Source: Sphingobacterium pedocola (GTDB taxonomy: Bacteria > Bacteroidota > Bacteroidia > Sphingobacteriales > Sphingobacteriaceae). From it: 64,000 nt of DNA. The notes below the pieces were generated by a model. The model was not told the origin of the DNA. It saw only the letters and a list, made by a program, of their open reading frames with translations, and did no database searches. This document shows positions 1 to 9,516 of this stretch, in pieces. The DNA lies in NCBI RefSeq assembly GCF_015209965.1, contig NZ_MU158689.1, positions 1,683,522 to 1,747,521 of the forward strand. The letters run 5' to 3'. A program made the position numbers and the translations under genes. Within the stretch, counting starts at the first letter, position 1, and every line of letters starts with the position of its first letter.

Positions 1-117
1 CTCTAGGATTTGAATCTGAGATGAATCCGAGTGAACTCAGTGATTCCGATGAAGCCAATTCCGCTGATCAGCGGTACAAACCTGCAGATTAAAATAGTAA
101 CATCAGCAACAAAAAGC

Positions 118-145
118 CCCCTATAAGAATCACATCTTATAGGGG
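118..145. terminator. Bidirectional hairpin terminator after SusD
   Basis: A perfect 10-bp inverted repeat (CCCCTATAAG / CTTATAGGGG) encloses an 8-nt loop. It has a T-rich run on its right side (TCTTTTTTT) and an A-rich run on its left, so it can act on either strand. It lies just beyond the stop codon of the minus-strand SusD gene and probably ends the TlpA-SusC-SusD transcript. The first ~110 bases of the window show no convincing gene. Confidence 0.75.
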
Positions 146-154
146 TGTCTTTTT

Positions 155-1537
155 TTAAGGCGAATTGAACGCCCTTACTTCCGGAGGTAGAGGCCATACG
201 TATCGTGCGTCATTAGGAAGTATTTCTATTTTCGTCCCGTTAATCGTTCTGCTTTGAACAATGCCAGCTCCTTCTATATTTAGCCTTCTAATATCTGTCC
301 ATCGTAAACCTCTAAATACCAATTCTTTCCTTCTTTCTTCAAATACCATTTCCAACGCCTCTTCAGCCGTGGCAACTTTTAACGGTACAAATGCATCCGT
401 TTTGTTCCAACGCTTCTCTAACAGCCGGTTCAATAAGTCTATACTTTCATCTAACAGTCCCCCTCTCGCATAACATTCTGCTAAGATCAGATAGAGTTCT
501 GATGTCGCAACACCTGTAAAAAAGTAATCGTCACCATTGTAACTTCCTTTATAAGATACCGTACCATTCGAATTGTTTTTAAAAAACGCATCGCGACGCA
601 AATCCCCTGGCTTGTATAGCGTCAATAAATCAGGCTGTACCAAAGCAAAGAAATCTCGAGTCGGATAGCTGGAACCTCTGCTACCCACCATATTGCAGGC
701 AAATATAATCTCTGGATTTTTGAGATGTACAGTACTAAAAGTATAGCTAAGACCGGTGTTTAGGGTATTATAATCCAAAAGTTCATCACCTACACCGAGC
801 GCACTTTCTGCAAATATCCTCGCCTGCGCAAAATCCTGCATCGTAAGATATACTCTTGCCAACAGACCTAGTGCTGCATGGCCTGAAGGTCTTGTTTTAG
901 GAAACCTAACTTGGCTCCCCATTAATTCAACACTCCGTTTCAAATCATCAATGATCACCGTGTAAACTTCTTCCAAACTAACCCATTTGTTTGGCGTATT
1001 GAAATCTGCGCTTTCTCGCAGTGGGATTCCGGGTAACGTGCCAGCTTTTTCTGCCTCATACGGGGGGGCGAAGACTTGAGCTAGTTGATAGTAAGCATGA
1101 GCTCTATAAAATAAAGCGCTTCCATACAAATAATTGTACTCATCAGTATGGCTTATCGACACATCGGTAGCCTTTAGTTTATCCAATACCACATTAGCAT
1201 AGAAAACAGACAAATAGGGCCAACGCCAGCTGTATTCTTCCATTCCCTCATACGGTTCTGTACTCCAGCTATAATAATTTTGCATCTGCTTTGCCAGCAC
1301 GCTGTTAAAGGTTTGATCCGTCACATAATAGCTATCCGCACCAATCTCCCCTAGATTAGGAACAGGGCCTCTCCCAGAGGTTCCCATTCCATTCATGTCC
1401 CGATCTTGATCTAGGACAGCCTGTAGTTCTGCTAATGTGGTAGGAACCACATCCGATTTATCGGGTTTCTCACTGAGAAACGCTTCCTTACTACATGAAA
1501 AGAAAGCAATAACAACACATATATAAAGAATTCTCAT
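155..1537 (-). CDS. RagB/SusD family nutrient-uptake outer-membrane lipoprotein
   Basis: About 460 aa. The start at 1537 is preferred over an in-frame upstream codon (1567) because it begins directly with a lipoprotein signal, MRILYICVVIAFFSCSKE, with the lipid-anchor Cys at residue 15. The rest has SusD features: an N-terminal region after the Cys with a PTTLAELQAVLD stretch, helical TPR-like segments (GHAALGLLARVYLTMQDFAQA) and a C-terminal VFEERRKELVFRGLRWTDIRR motif typical of the family. SusD proteins cap a SusC channel at the cell surface and capture the ligand. The gene starts 10 nt after the stop of the SusC gene, so the two are almost certainly co-expressed. The substrate cannot be read from the sequence. 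Confidence 0.9.
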   Translation of the reverse strand: MRILYICVVIAFFSCSKEAFLSEKPDKSDVVPTTLAELQAVLDQDRDMNGMGTSGRGPVPNLGEIGADSYYVTDQTFNSVLAKQMQNYYSWSTEPYEGMEEYSWRWPYLSVFYANVVLDKLKATDVSISHTDEYNYLYGSALFYRAHAYYQLAQVFAPPYEAEKAGTLPGIPLRESADFNTPNKWVSLEEVYTVIIDDLKRSVELMGSQVRFPKTRPSGHAALGLLARVYLTMQDFAQARIFAESALGVGDELLDYNTLNTGLSYTFSTVHLKNPEIIFACNMVGSRGSSYPTRDFFALVQPDLLTLYKPGDLRRDAFFKNNSNGTVSYKGSYNGDDYFFTGVATSELYLILAECYARGGLLDESIDLLNRLLEKRWNKTDAFVPLKVATAEEALEMVFEERRKELVFRGLRWTDIRRLNIEGAGIVQSRTINGTKIEILPNDARYVWPLPPEVRAFNSP

Positions 1538-1547
1538 GATTTGATGA

Positions 1548-4500
1548 TTAAAAGTTAGCCGAAACACCTAATGCAATGGTTCTTGCTTGTTTAGGCACAT
1601 TGTTAAAATACGGGTCAATATCCGCTTTGTTGGCATACCACAGCGTTGCTAAGTTTGATGCATAGATATACAGTCTGAGTTGCTGAAATGGCAACGCACT
1701 GCCCGAGCCAGCAAAACTGTAGGAAAGATTCAAGTCCTCCAAACGGATAAGATCCGCACTATGGATATGTACAGATGCATATCTATATACATTATCCCGA
1801 TTCGCGTTTGCTGGATAGATCATCGCTGGCACGTTGGTGATCTTTTCATCCCCGGGCTGCTGCCACCGTTTCGAAAAATCACCATGTCCTGACCACCCGC
1901 TGATAATTCCAGCGTTCGAAACTGAATTAGTTCTAAAATAATGTCCAAATTTATAACTGATATTAAAAGACATCTGAAAACCGCTAACCGAGAAACTGTT
2001 GCGCAGCGCACCAAAATGCGTTGGCTGGGTCGGTCCGTGATATACCAAGTCGGATAGCTTTGTATTGTTGTAAATTACATTGAAGTCTGTACTTAATTCG
2101 CCATCAACGTATCCTTGAGGAGCTCCGTTATCCGGGTGTAAACCACCCCATTTAAAGCTGTAAGCTGTGTATAGTGGCATGTCGATTATCGGATTTATTC
2201 CGTTTAGACTTGTCACATATGTTCGGCCTACCTCGCTTACAGGCATTGTATATTCTAGTACCGTAGCTTTATTGAAGGCATAAACCAAGTTCGTCTCCCA
2301 CCGCAATCTTCCTTTTGTGTTAACCGTATTCAACTGGATATCCAGTCCCTTACCTAACATCGATGCCGTATTGGCATAAACAGACGTAAAGCCTAAGGTC
2401 GGATCAGCCGGTGTCTGCGCCAAAAGGTCAACCGCTTGTTTCCTATAGTATTCAATTGTTCCGTTCACTCGACCACCTTGGACAGCAAATTCCATTGCCA
2501 GATTTAGCGTTTTCACCTTTTCCCAACGTAACTTTTCATTCGGAGGTGTGGTGATTGAAATGGCGGGCATATTGTGGGACATTCCATTGTTAAAAAGCGT
2601 TCCGACGGCGTACGTGGATGCAATCCGTGAGATATTACCATTCACACCGTATGTACCACGAAGCCGTAGTTTCTCTACGGCACGCCAGTGGTAAAACGGT
2701 TCATCGTGCAACTGCCATGCTGCTCCCACCGACCATAAGGGAGTACCCCGCATATTGCTCTCTACACCAAAAAGATTTGCCTCATCTTTCCTCAGGCTTC
2801 CGCTCAGCGTATAGCGTTGTTTATAGTGATAAGAGGCGTTTGCATACATGGACAAGAAATTATCCGTTAAGCGGCTAACCCTGTTATTGGACAAGGGTAT
2901 CTGTGCGGTACCACCCGTATTGTGAACAGGATAACGGGTTATATAGTCAATCCGGTTATTTATAGCTTCATAATCTGCATTGTATCCATAGTACGATGTG
3001 CTGTTGCCGGCCGTTACCTTACTCCTTATTTCATAACCAGCGACACCGTTCAGTTGGTGTATCGCATTCCATGATCGATCCACATTCAGCTGTAGCCGTC
3101 CCTGATGTCCCTGCATATTCAGATTGTCCAGCCATAGCTGTCCGCCCTGCGGTACCGGATAGCTCAAATTTCCTGTCGTATAATCAATTTGCGTAAATCG
3201 GTTTACGGTGTTCCGAGCACCATAGGAATCGGCCTGCGCATGTAGCCGGTCGCCCCGTCCTTGATTTTGATACTGGTATAACATAGTTAGCCCCACACCC
3301 GGAATGACGCTATAGTCTGCGGAAAGGTTCATCAGAAGATCTCGAACCTTATTGTCTGTTTTAGTTCGGTGTATTTCTTCAAGCGGACGGTATGTCCAAT
3401 CCATTAAGTAACCATCGCCGACTGTATTTACGAAACCCTTTCGAAAATTACTATAATATGCCATCGGATTGCCATCAACGTCTGCAAATCGAGCATAAGG
3501 GCTTATACCGTTACCAGTTCCTAAGTAATCCGATGCAATACCATCATTATTTCCTTTTTGAAGATTGTTTTGAATAAAACTAATGGTAGTTCCCAAGCGT
3601 AGCTTTTCAGTTAATTTGTAAGAAGTTACTGTTCGCAACGTAATGCGTTCTGTTGCTTGCCCGACCAATTGCGTTCTATCGTGGTCATATCCAGATGAAA
3701 AAACATAATTCAGTCGATCCTGATGACCACTTAACTGAACACTATGCTGCTGTTGCAGACTTGGTCTATAAAAATAACGACCAAGATCCTCACGGACATC
3801 ATTCGTCTTCAGTTCGGCTAGTCTTTCTTCAAGATCAGTTGGATTTTCAATCATTAATTCAACAGCTTCCGGAATAGGATTCACTCTACCGGCAAATGTA
3901 GTTGCTGCCTGGGCTGCAGTGTAACGACCGTTTTCAAAAAGAAACCTCTCCCATTCCACCCTGTCCGCAGCACTTATCCACGATATATTATAGAGATCGG
4001 GTTTACCCCGGAATGAAATATTATGATTGAACGCGACCGATGGCTTACTTGTTCTCCCTCTCTTTGTGTTGATTACAATTACGCCATTGGCTGCTCTAGC
4101 ACCCCAGATAGAAGCCGCCGCCGCATCTTTCAATATGCTAACATTTTCAATATCATTTGGATTTATATTGTTTATATCGCCATCATAAGGAAAATTATCC
4201 AATACGATCAGCGGACTGGCATCAGCGGTTATGGTCGATCTTCCCCTGATCAGGATTGGATCAGTTGCTTGTGCATCACCTCTGTTGAATAATAAACCTG
4301 GCGATAAATTCTCTAACCTGCTCAATACATCTGGCGTCACAGATCTGTTAAATGTGCTATTGTCTATTATGTCAAAACTTCCCGTAGCGCGTTCTCTAGG
4401 TATATTTTGATACCCTGTGCTAACGACCTCCACGTCGTCAATATGAATATTTGCAGGAAAAAGCTCCACCCGTATATTCTCTGAATGTATACCAACGGCG

Positions 4501-4748
4501 ATCCTGCCCCTTTCATATCCCACATTATTAATTACGAGGGTATCTCCCCGTTCAGCGGTTATTTCGAAAAGACCTGATTCGCTAGTTTTGGTCTGCACTA
4601 CTTCATTCCGAAGTAGTTTAACGGTGGCTCCAGATAGAGGCTTCCCGTTCGTACCATCCGAGACCGTTCCCCGAACAACTACTTGTTGTCCATATGCACT
4701 GCCCATAGCCATGAACAGTACCCAAATAATTACTATTGCTCTATTCAT
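1548..4748 (-). CDS. SusC/RagA family TonB-dependent outer-membrane transporter
   Basis: 1066 aa, normal length for SusC. A signal peptide (MNRAIVIIWVLFMAMGSAYG) is followed by a carboxypeptidase-regulatory-like beta-sandwich (VRGTVSDGTNGKPLSGATV), then a plug domain with the family motif DPILIRGRST and SILKDAAAASIWGARAANG, and a long C-terminal barrel ending in Phe (ALGVSANF). SusC proteins import oligomers with energy from TonB. Its ATG overlaps the stop of the upstream TlpA-like gene (ATGA), indicating translational coupling, and SusD follows. No sigma/anti-sigma pair lies next to it within the window. Confidence 0.93.
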   Translation of the reverse strand: MNRAIVIIWVLFMAMGSAYGQQVVVRGTVSDGTNGKPLSGATVKLLRNEVVQTKTSESGLFEITAERGDTLVINNVGYERGRIAVGIHSENIRVELFPANIHIDDVEVVSTGYQNIPRERATGSFDIIDNSTFNRSVTPDVLSRLENLSPGLLFNRGDAQATDPILIRGRSTITADASPLIVLDNFPYDGDINNINPNDIENVSILKDAAAASIWGARAANGVIVINTKRGRTSKPSVAFNHNISFRGKPDLYNISWISAADRVEWERFLFENGRYTAAQAATTFAGRVNPIPEAVELMIENPTDLEERLAELKTNDVREDLGRYFYRPSLQQQHSVQLSGHQDRLNYVFSSGYDHDRTQLVGQATERITLRTVTSYKLTEKLRLGTTISFIQNNLQKGNNDGIASDYLGTGNGISPYARFADVDGNPMAYYSNFRKGFVNTVGDGYLMDWTYRPLEEIHRTKTDNKVRDLLMNLSADYSVIPGVGLTMLYQYQNQGRGDRLHAQADSYGARNTVNRFTQIDYTTGNLSYPVPQGGQLWLDNLNMQGHQGRLQLNVDRSWNAIHQLNGVAGYEIRSKVTAGNSTSYYGYNADYEAINNRIDYITRYPVHNTGGTAQIPLSNNRVSRLTDNFLSMYANASYHYKQRYTLSGSLRKDEANLFGVESNMRGTPLWSVGAAWQLHDEPFYHWRAVEKLRLRGTYGVNGNISRIASTYAVGTLFNNGMSHNMPAISITTPPNEKLRWEKVKTLNLAMEFAVQGGRVNGTIEYYRKQAVDLLAQTPADPTLGFTSVYANTASMLGKGLDIQLNTVNTKGRLRWETNLVYAFNKATVLEYTMPVSEVGRTYVTSLNGINPIIDMPLYTAYSFKWGGLHPDNGAPQGYVDGELSTDFNVIYNNTKLSDLVYHGPTQPTHFGALRNSFSVSGFQMSFNISYKFGHYFRTNSVSNAGIISGWSGHGDFSKRWQQPGDEKITNVPAMIYPANANRDNVYRYASVHIHSADLIRLEDLNLSYSFAGSGSALPFQQLRLYIYASNLATLWYANKADIDPYFNNVPKQARTIALGVSANF

Positions 4749-7291
4749 CGTTTGCGTGGATTTTTTAATGTGCCTGTTACCAACTCTTCGTTATCAGCGG
4801 CCGCAGAAACTATGAGCATAGCGATCTCTCTTTTTTGGATTGAAATTGTCAGCCCCAGATCCTCAAGCATTCCTTTCAGCTTTTCTGGGTTTTCCCTCCA
4901 ACTATCGATAAGCTTATTCGATGGTCGTTCAGGCAGATACCAGTCCAAACCCGTTTCATCCAAGAAAACCGGAAGATCGGATTTCCATTCGATCACATAA
5001 TTCAGCATATCGACCAAAGATGAAAGTGGATACCCTTTCTTATCGTACTTCTGTGGTTTATTTTTATCCAGTACCGATAACACATGGCAATTGACCAGCA
5101 TACTTTTCCATTGCATTTCCAGGGCGAAAGCATTACTCAGATCGGCAGTCATTTTCCGTTTGATATCTTTCTGATCCGTTGTAGCTGCTGCAAACAACTG
5201 ATAGCAAAATAAATTTGATATATCTTGTTCCGTATTTATCATCCATGCCATATCCGTAGCGTTTTGCAATTGGATCTCATTGTAGGAGATTTTTAGCGCA
5301 GACTTTATGATATCGATGACAGGTCTATTTAGAAAAAAATAAGTTTGTAAGCTGTCATTGGATCGACGACCGCTATTGCCCGTACCTTCAATATACCCTG
5401 TAACTATTGACTTGGTAATTAAAGGGGCGTTGCGCTCGATGGCATACTGATCTATAAAATCATACGGCTTAAAGAATACATCGCTTTTATTTTTCAGATC
5501 GGGAGTCTCGCCCGTTAAAAAGCCAAGTATGTTTTCGCGGGAGCTTGCTTCTCCACCAGTAGTGATATATAATCGATTTTCCGCTATCCAAACTTGGTGA
5601 GGTAAAAATTGGCACGGGAAATATTTCCTAAGCGCAATTTGTTCTACTGCAGTCATAAGCGAAAATTTTTCACTATCAAATTTCTTTTTAACCAGCGATG
5701 TCTCTTCAATAGACGAGGGCAATACAAAGAGGTCCTGCTCAAATTCTGGTAAAATATGATCTAACTTATGTAAAGACTTTATACAAGGGCTGCACCACGT
5801 GGCCCAAAAATCCAGTATAATAAGCTTCTTATCGCGGTAATCGTTGAGTGTGATGGTGTCTTTACCATCGGGATGGTTTACGACCTGCAATGGAAGGTTC
5901 CATAGCGCCTCCGGGATCGTATCCCCTATCTGGAGCGGTTCAATTTCATTCAGCCCATCTACAGTCCGCGTTTCCACGGACTGTGCTTGGGCCTCACTAA
6001 ACAACACATATGAACAAAAAAAAGATATTAACCAAATCGCAAAAGGTTTACAGAACAGCGTCCTACTCCGATAATATCTTGATGTAATTAACTTGAACCC
6101 TAATTGGTTATCACACCATAAAGCTACACAATACTTACTAAAACAATGTAAATTATTCTTAAATTTTGCATAAGCTGCCTGCAACTTGTTACCAACTTCA
6201 TGGTATACGGTCGGTAGCTTTTTAGTAAGTCTTTGGTAAGTCTTTAGTAAGTCTAAGGTATACTTTTGGTAAGTAACCCGTATACTAACCGTAGCTTTTT
6301 GGTATAGCGACCATAGGTGAACAGCACTTTTTCCGCTCGCTGTTCTGACTGTATTCTGCTTTTGTTCTCCCCTACTTCTACCCATGTTCTGCTTTTCCGG
6401 CTTCGCGCTCTGATCATTGTCTGATCGCGCTCCGATCGCCATCGGAGCACGAAGCCGGTGCGAAGCCGTACTGAAGCCGTGGCGATCGGAAGCAGGCAGA
6501 ACTTGGTAGGTATCAGGTAGGGTGTTGACCCGATCTGTTGTATTCGCATAGTACGGGTTCTGTATCGTTGAAGTACCGTTTTTATGTACTGTTGATTTAA
6601 AAATGTCGGCTATCTTGTACAATATTGCCATGGCATAAGGCCATCTCACTGCCGAAATCAGGGCTTTTGTACTATATCCCTTTAATACTATATCATTACT
6701 TAGCGTATACTTAACACATACTTGGCGAATAGGGAGCACCTGCTCGGGATAAGAATGTACAAATTTGCTTGAAAGCACTTCCCTCACACCTGGCATGTCA
6801 TGCTGACGATAGGAAGCATCTATTGATAATAACACTCTCCTTTCTTCCACATTGACGGATGTACTAATTAGTTTCTCTACGTTATCCCATTTCTTCGTTT
6901 GTTGTTCGACTGCTGTTCGACATTCCTTCGGGTGTTGTTCGAGAGTTCTTCGAGACCGCTTCGACATGTATTCGAGTCTTGTTCGACTGGTCTTCGACTG
7001 CTGTTCGACTGCGCTTCGACTGTTCTTCGGCAACGAGTCGAAGCCGACCCGAAGCGCAGTCGAAGGATTGCCGAAGAAAGGGTTACCCTTTCCCGAAGCT
7101 GTTAAGGCTCTTTTACGAAGCAACGGTGTAAACGCACCGAACAAGGTCCGAATAAAAGCTACTGGCTTTGGCCGTGCTGTATGTATCTGGACTTCTTTTT
7201 GGGCAATGCTTAAGGGTATTTCACCTTCTAATGGGTTGTCTTTTGTCTTGGGGAACAGGACATACCTCTCCCGTTTGCGTAATTTTCGCAT
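4745..7291 (-). CDS. TlpA-like thioredoxin with a repeat-built ~400-aa N-terminal extension
   Basis: 848 aa, far longer than ordinary TlpA-like proteins. Residues 411-433 are a hydrophobic export or anchor segment ending in SEAQAQ, where a normal signal peptide would sit. The thioredoxin fold follows with the redox motif WATWCSPC (Cys 500 and 503). Residues 504-848 form a poorly recognisable C-terminal part. Residues 1-410 are unusual: basic, with 11-residue periodic arrays (Arg at 92, 103, 114, 125; Tyr at 330, 341, 352, 363, 374). No ATG occurs between this extension and the export segment, so the long start is the only obvious one. The gene is translationally coupled to SusC. Role inferred: periplasmic or envelope disulfide reductase/oxidase tied to the uptake system. 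Confidence 0.75.
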   Translation of the reverse strand: MRKLRKRERYVLFPKTKDNPLEGEIPLSIAQKEVQIHTARPKPVAFIRTLFGAFTPLLRKRALTASGKGNPFFGNPSTALRVGFDSLPKNSRSAVEQQSKTSRTRLEYMSKRSRRTLEQHPKECRTAVEQQTKKWDNVEKLISTSVNVEERRVLLSIDASYRQHDMPGVREVLSSKFVHSYPEQVLPIRQVCVKYTLSNDIVLKGYSTKALISAVRWPYAMAILYKIADIFKSTVHKNGTSTIQNPYYANTTDRVNTLPDTYQVLPASDRHGFSTASHRLRAPMAIGARSDNDQSAKPEKQNMGRSRGEQKQNTVRTASGKSAVHLWSLYQKATVSIRVTYQKYTLDLLKTYQRLTKKLPTVYHEVGNKLQAAYAKFKNNLHCFSKYCVALWCDNQLGFKLITSRYYRSRTLFCKPFAIWLISFFCSYVLFSEAQAQSVETRTVDGLNEIEPLQIGDTIPEALWNLPLQVVNHPDGKDTITLNDYRDKKLIILDFWATWCSPCIKSLHKLDHILPEFEQDLFVLPSSIEETSLVKKKFDSEKFSLMTAVEQIALRKYFPCQFLPHQVWIAENRLYITTGGEASSRENILGFLTGETPDLKNKSDVFFKPYDFIDQYAIERNAPLITKSIVTGYIEGTGNSGRRSNDSLQTYFFLNRPVIDIIKSALKISYNEIQLQNATDMAWMINTEQDISNLFCYQLFAAATTDQKDIKRKMTADLSNAFALEMQWKSMLVNCHVLSVLDKNKPQKYDKKGYPLSSLVDMLNYVIEWKSDLPVFLDETGLDWYLPERPSNKLIDSWRENPEKLKGMLEDLGLTISIQKREIAMLIVSAAADNEELVTGTLKNPRKR
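6146..6409 (-). repeat. 33-bp periodic coding repeats (hendecad array) inside the TlpA-like gene
   Basis: Codons 295-382 of the TlpA-like gene align in blocks of 11 residues. The last five blocks start near YQKATVSIRVT, YQKYTLDLLKT, YQRLTKKLPTV, YHEVGNKLQAA and YAKFKNNLHCF. The DNA shows the recurring words AGTAAGTCTTTGGT and GTTCTGCTTTT on the plus strand. The blocks are degenerate rather than identical. An 11-residue period suits a hendecad helical coil, but this is inference. Confidence 0.7.
6887..7018 (-). repeat. 33-bp periodic coding repeats (second array) inside the TlpA-like gene
   Basis: Four blocks of 11 residues, RSAVEQQSKTS, RTRLEYMSKRS, RRTLEQHPKEC and RTAVEQQTKKW (residues 92-135), are encoded by plus-strand words such as TTCGACTGCTGTTCGACT. 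They share the pattern R-x-x-[V/L]-E-x-x-x-K. The block sequence differs from that of the array at 6146-6409 although the period is the same. Confidence 0.7.
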
Positions 7292-7908
7292 TCTTTTAGT
7301 GGTTAGTGTAAAAGATTAGCTCGAGAGATGATCTAAAGATCTGACTCCTTTAACCTATCTCCTAGCAGGTTTCTTTTACTGTTAAAAAAATTATTTGTTT
7401 ATCGGAATGCGGAATTATCTTCATAATTTGAGGTTTCACTCTTCGTCATCAACGCATCCTTCGAGGAGACCATTAAAATGGTCGGCAGCACCCGAGCTAC
7501 TCGGGACTGCGGATGATGTTTTTAAAAAGTTGTTTTTTGAGATTTTTCATACTCACCTATTTATGTTTATTAGGTGAGTCCCAAAGGTTATAAAGAAACT
7601 ATAGCGAGCTTCTACAACCGCGCTATAAGGTTTCGACTCCTGCTAAAACGGTATACAGTAGAAGCCCATATGCTATAGAATGTCGCTAAAGTACATAAAA
7701 TATTCATATGGGCATTAATTATCTACCGCCTCGTTTAGCTTTGTTATGTCGAAATTTATAGCCGAGACTCCTTTATTAATGCCTAAATTCAAACAATAAT
7801 AAACATAATGTTCTTAAAAAGAATATTACGTACAAAATTTAAACAAAGTAACCACATTTGTAATTCACAGAAACATTTCGTAGTTTTAAATCATTAACTA
7901 AATAAGAA
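7292..7908. other. Divergent intergenic region, 617 bp
   Basis: Separates the minus-strand TlpA-SusC-SusD operon from the plus-strand XRE genes, so it should hold both promoters. I see no gene. It contains a small hairpin (CCCGAG/CTCGGG near 7490) and a spaced 9-bp inverted repeat GCCCATATG / CATATGGGC at 7664-7672 and 7705-7713. No promoter box is convincing enough to place. Confidence 0.5.
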
Positions 7909-8313
7909 ATGAAAACTAATAATAACACTAATGATATTTTTTCGACCATCGGAAAAAATTTGCACACCGTCAGACATTCTTTAAAAATGACGCTTGAAGC
8001 TGTCGCCTCCCAAGTAGATGTAACCCATCCTGTATTAAGCAAAATTGAAAACGGACGGTATAATGGATTAAGTCTAACTCTTCTGATTAAATTATGCGAT
8101 TTCTATAACATAACGTTGGCACAAATTTTAGATATTGAGGGACATCAAATTTTTAATTACTCGCAATACATAAATCAACCATCGGGAAATCATACCTTAA
8201 CAAATAATGTTTCTGATGGTTATGAACAAGCTATCAAGGCATTAAAGGAGCAAATTGATTATCTGAAATCACAAAATCAAGACCTACTAGATAAAATTCT
8301 AAAAGTAAAATAG
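7909..8313 (+). CDS. XRE-family HTH regulator with C-terminal coiled coil (first of two)
   Basis: 134 aa. Residues ~13-66 form a Cro/CI-type helix-turn-helix (GKNLHTVRHSLKMTLEAVAS, then HPVLSKIENGRYNGLSL), followed by a YNITLAQIL helix. The C-terminus (YEQAIKALKEQIDYLKSQNQ) is a probable dimerising coiled coil. It is followed 24 nt later by a paralogue of the same design. Function inferred: DNA-binding regulator, possibly of the nearby defence-like genes. Confidence 0.85.
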   Translation: MKTNNNTNDIFSTIGKNLHTVRHSLKMTLEAVASQVDVTHPVLSKIENGRYNGLSLTLLIKLCDFYNITLAQILDIEGHQIFNYSQYINQPSGNHTLTNNVSDGYEQAIKALKEQIDYLKSQNQDLLDKILKVK

Positions 8314-8337
8314 TACATTTGAACCAGAATAACAGAT

Positions 8338-8727
8338 ATGATTAACAATAAAATAGATTTAGTATCCTTAATAAGGACTGTAGGACGAAATATTGAAACC
8401 CTTCGTAATATAAAAAAAATGTCCTTAGAACTTCTAGCAAATGAGCTTAATTTAACTGTTCAGGAGTTGGACGATATTGAACAAGCAAAAGTCATAGATT
8501 TATCGCTAGGTCTGGTTACTAAAATCGCTAATTATTTCCATTGCACCCTTCAACAGATTCTAGATCTTCAACTTATTCAAGTTTTAAATAATAGCCAAAA
8601 TATCGTAGGTGGAGATAGACAGGTGACTTATACAAATGAGGTCAAAGATGGTTACGAAATTTATATCAATCATCTCAAAGAAGAAAATCTAGAGCTAAAG
8701 GAAAAGATAAAATCATTATCAAAATAA
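8338..8727 (+). CDS. XRE-family HTH regulator with C-terminal coiled coil (second of two)
   Basis: 129 aa. It shares the layout of the preceding gene: an HTH in residues ~12-65 (GRNIETLRNIKKMSLELLAN), a FHCTLQQILDLQ segment, and a C-terminal coil (DGYEIYINHLKEENLELKEK). The pair are diverged paralogues, matching in the linker motif (SQNIV.../NEVKDGYE against SQYIN.../NNVSDGYE). It is probably co-transcribed with the first gene and ends at the hairpin 8754-8774. The HTH recognition region is less canonical (VQELDDIEQAKVIDLSL), so DNA binding is less certain than for its partner. Confidence 0.75.
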   Translation: MINNKIDLVSLIRTVGRNIETLRNIKKMSLELLANELNLTVQELDDIEQAKVIDLSLGLVTKIANYFHCTLQQILDLQLIQVLNNSQNIVGGDRQVTYTNEVKDGYEIYINHLKEENLELKEKIKSLSK

Positions 8728-8753
8728 AAAGATGTATTCTCCTTGAGATTTTC

Positions 8754-8774
8754 AAGCCATTTAAAAAATGGCTT
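8754..8774 (+). terminator. Rho-independent terminator after the XRE pair
   Basis: The inverted repeat AAGCCATTT / AAATGGCTT with a 3-nt loop is followed by GTCGTTTTT. It lies 27 nt after the second XRE stop. Between here and 8926 the minus strand keeps an open, coding-like frame that I could not identify; it may be a remnant. Confidence 0.75.
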
Positions 8775-8926
8775 GTCGTTTTTAACAGCAAACAGGAGAC
8801 TAACTCTCCCCTCTATTCCGACTTCAGGAAAAAATTGCTGTGGTAAAGTATCCGCGTGAAGAACTAGGGCTTGAACACTTCTGCCTTTTTTGTAATTATC
8901 GACTACGACGACTGTGAGACGGACAG

Positions 8927-9460
8927 TTAAATCACCCTCCTAAACGTAACACTTATTCTTTCAAAAAAGGTTTCATTTATCCCATCATGCACAGAAAGAA
9001 CTGAGTGTTTCCATTCTTTTTGAAGTTCACTTGACATGTGGAAAAAAGAATTTGGATCTAAAACTACTTCTATGGTTTGGCTGTCCTTTATGTTTTTAAA
9101 CTTCATAACTCTCTTTGCACCTAAAGAAAGAATGGTAATACCTGTGTCCTTTTCTAAAATATCAATATTGTCGGAATGGTAGCCCATTTTTGAATCTCTA
9201 TTATTGTAAAAATTGATTAAACAATTATTTGGCCGATATCCTAACTTAACGTCGATAAGATCTATAATTTCATCAAGATATTCAGGTACACCCTTAAAAT
9301 CGTAAAAAGTATCATTATAGTTATACGGCTTTCCGTATGAAGCAGTCCATCTTGATCTCATAGTCTTCTCCCATAATGTTTCATTTCTAATAATCTCAAA
9401 CAATTTAAGGTAATTTATACCATCGAATCGAAAAAATTGCACTTCATCTAAAAATTCCAT
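8927..9460 (-). CDS. AlkB-like 2-oxoglutarate/Fe(II) dioxygenase
   Basis: 177 aa. It carries the AlkB-family signature: NFYNNRDSKMGYHSDN with the iron ligands His95 and Asp97, the distal ligand His152 (KEWKHSVLS), and the 2-oxoglutarate-binding arginines Arg168 and Arg174 (ERISVTFRR). Family members remove alkyl groups from bases in DNA or RNA by oxidative demethylation. The gene is divergent from the next gene (9517) with only 56 nt between starts, so the two may share a control region. The local DNA is AT-rich. The substrate (DNA, RNA or protein) is not determinable. Confidence 0.85.
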   Translation of the reverse strand: MEFLDEVQFFRFDGINYLKLFEIIRNETLWEKTMRSRWTASYGKPYNYNDTFYDFKGVPEYLDEIIDLIDVKLGYRPNNCLINFYNNRDSKMGYHSDNIDILEKDTGITILSLGAKRVMKFKNIKDSQTIEVVLDPNSFFHMSSELQKEWKHSVLSVHDGINETFFERISVTFRRVI

Positions 9461-9516
9461 AGCTTTACTACCTTAAGATTTGATGTAATATATTAATATT
9501 TTTTGAATAGACAAAA

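Noticed and set aside
3-197. A 64-codon minus-strand frame at the left edge
   Set aside because: It overlaps the end of the SusD gene and the terminator hairpin and has no recognisable features.
6852-7319. A 155-codon open frame on the plus strand opposite the start of the TlpA-like gene
   Set aside because: It is the complement of the 33-bp repeats; the repeat phase keeps several frames open at once. No ribosome site or start context supports it.
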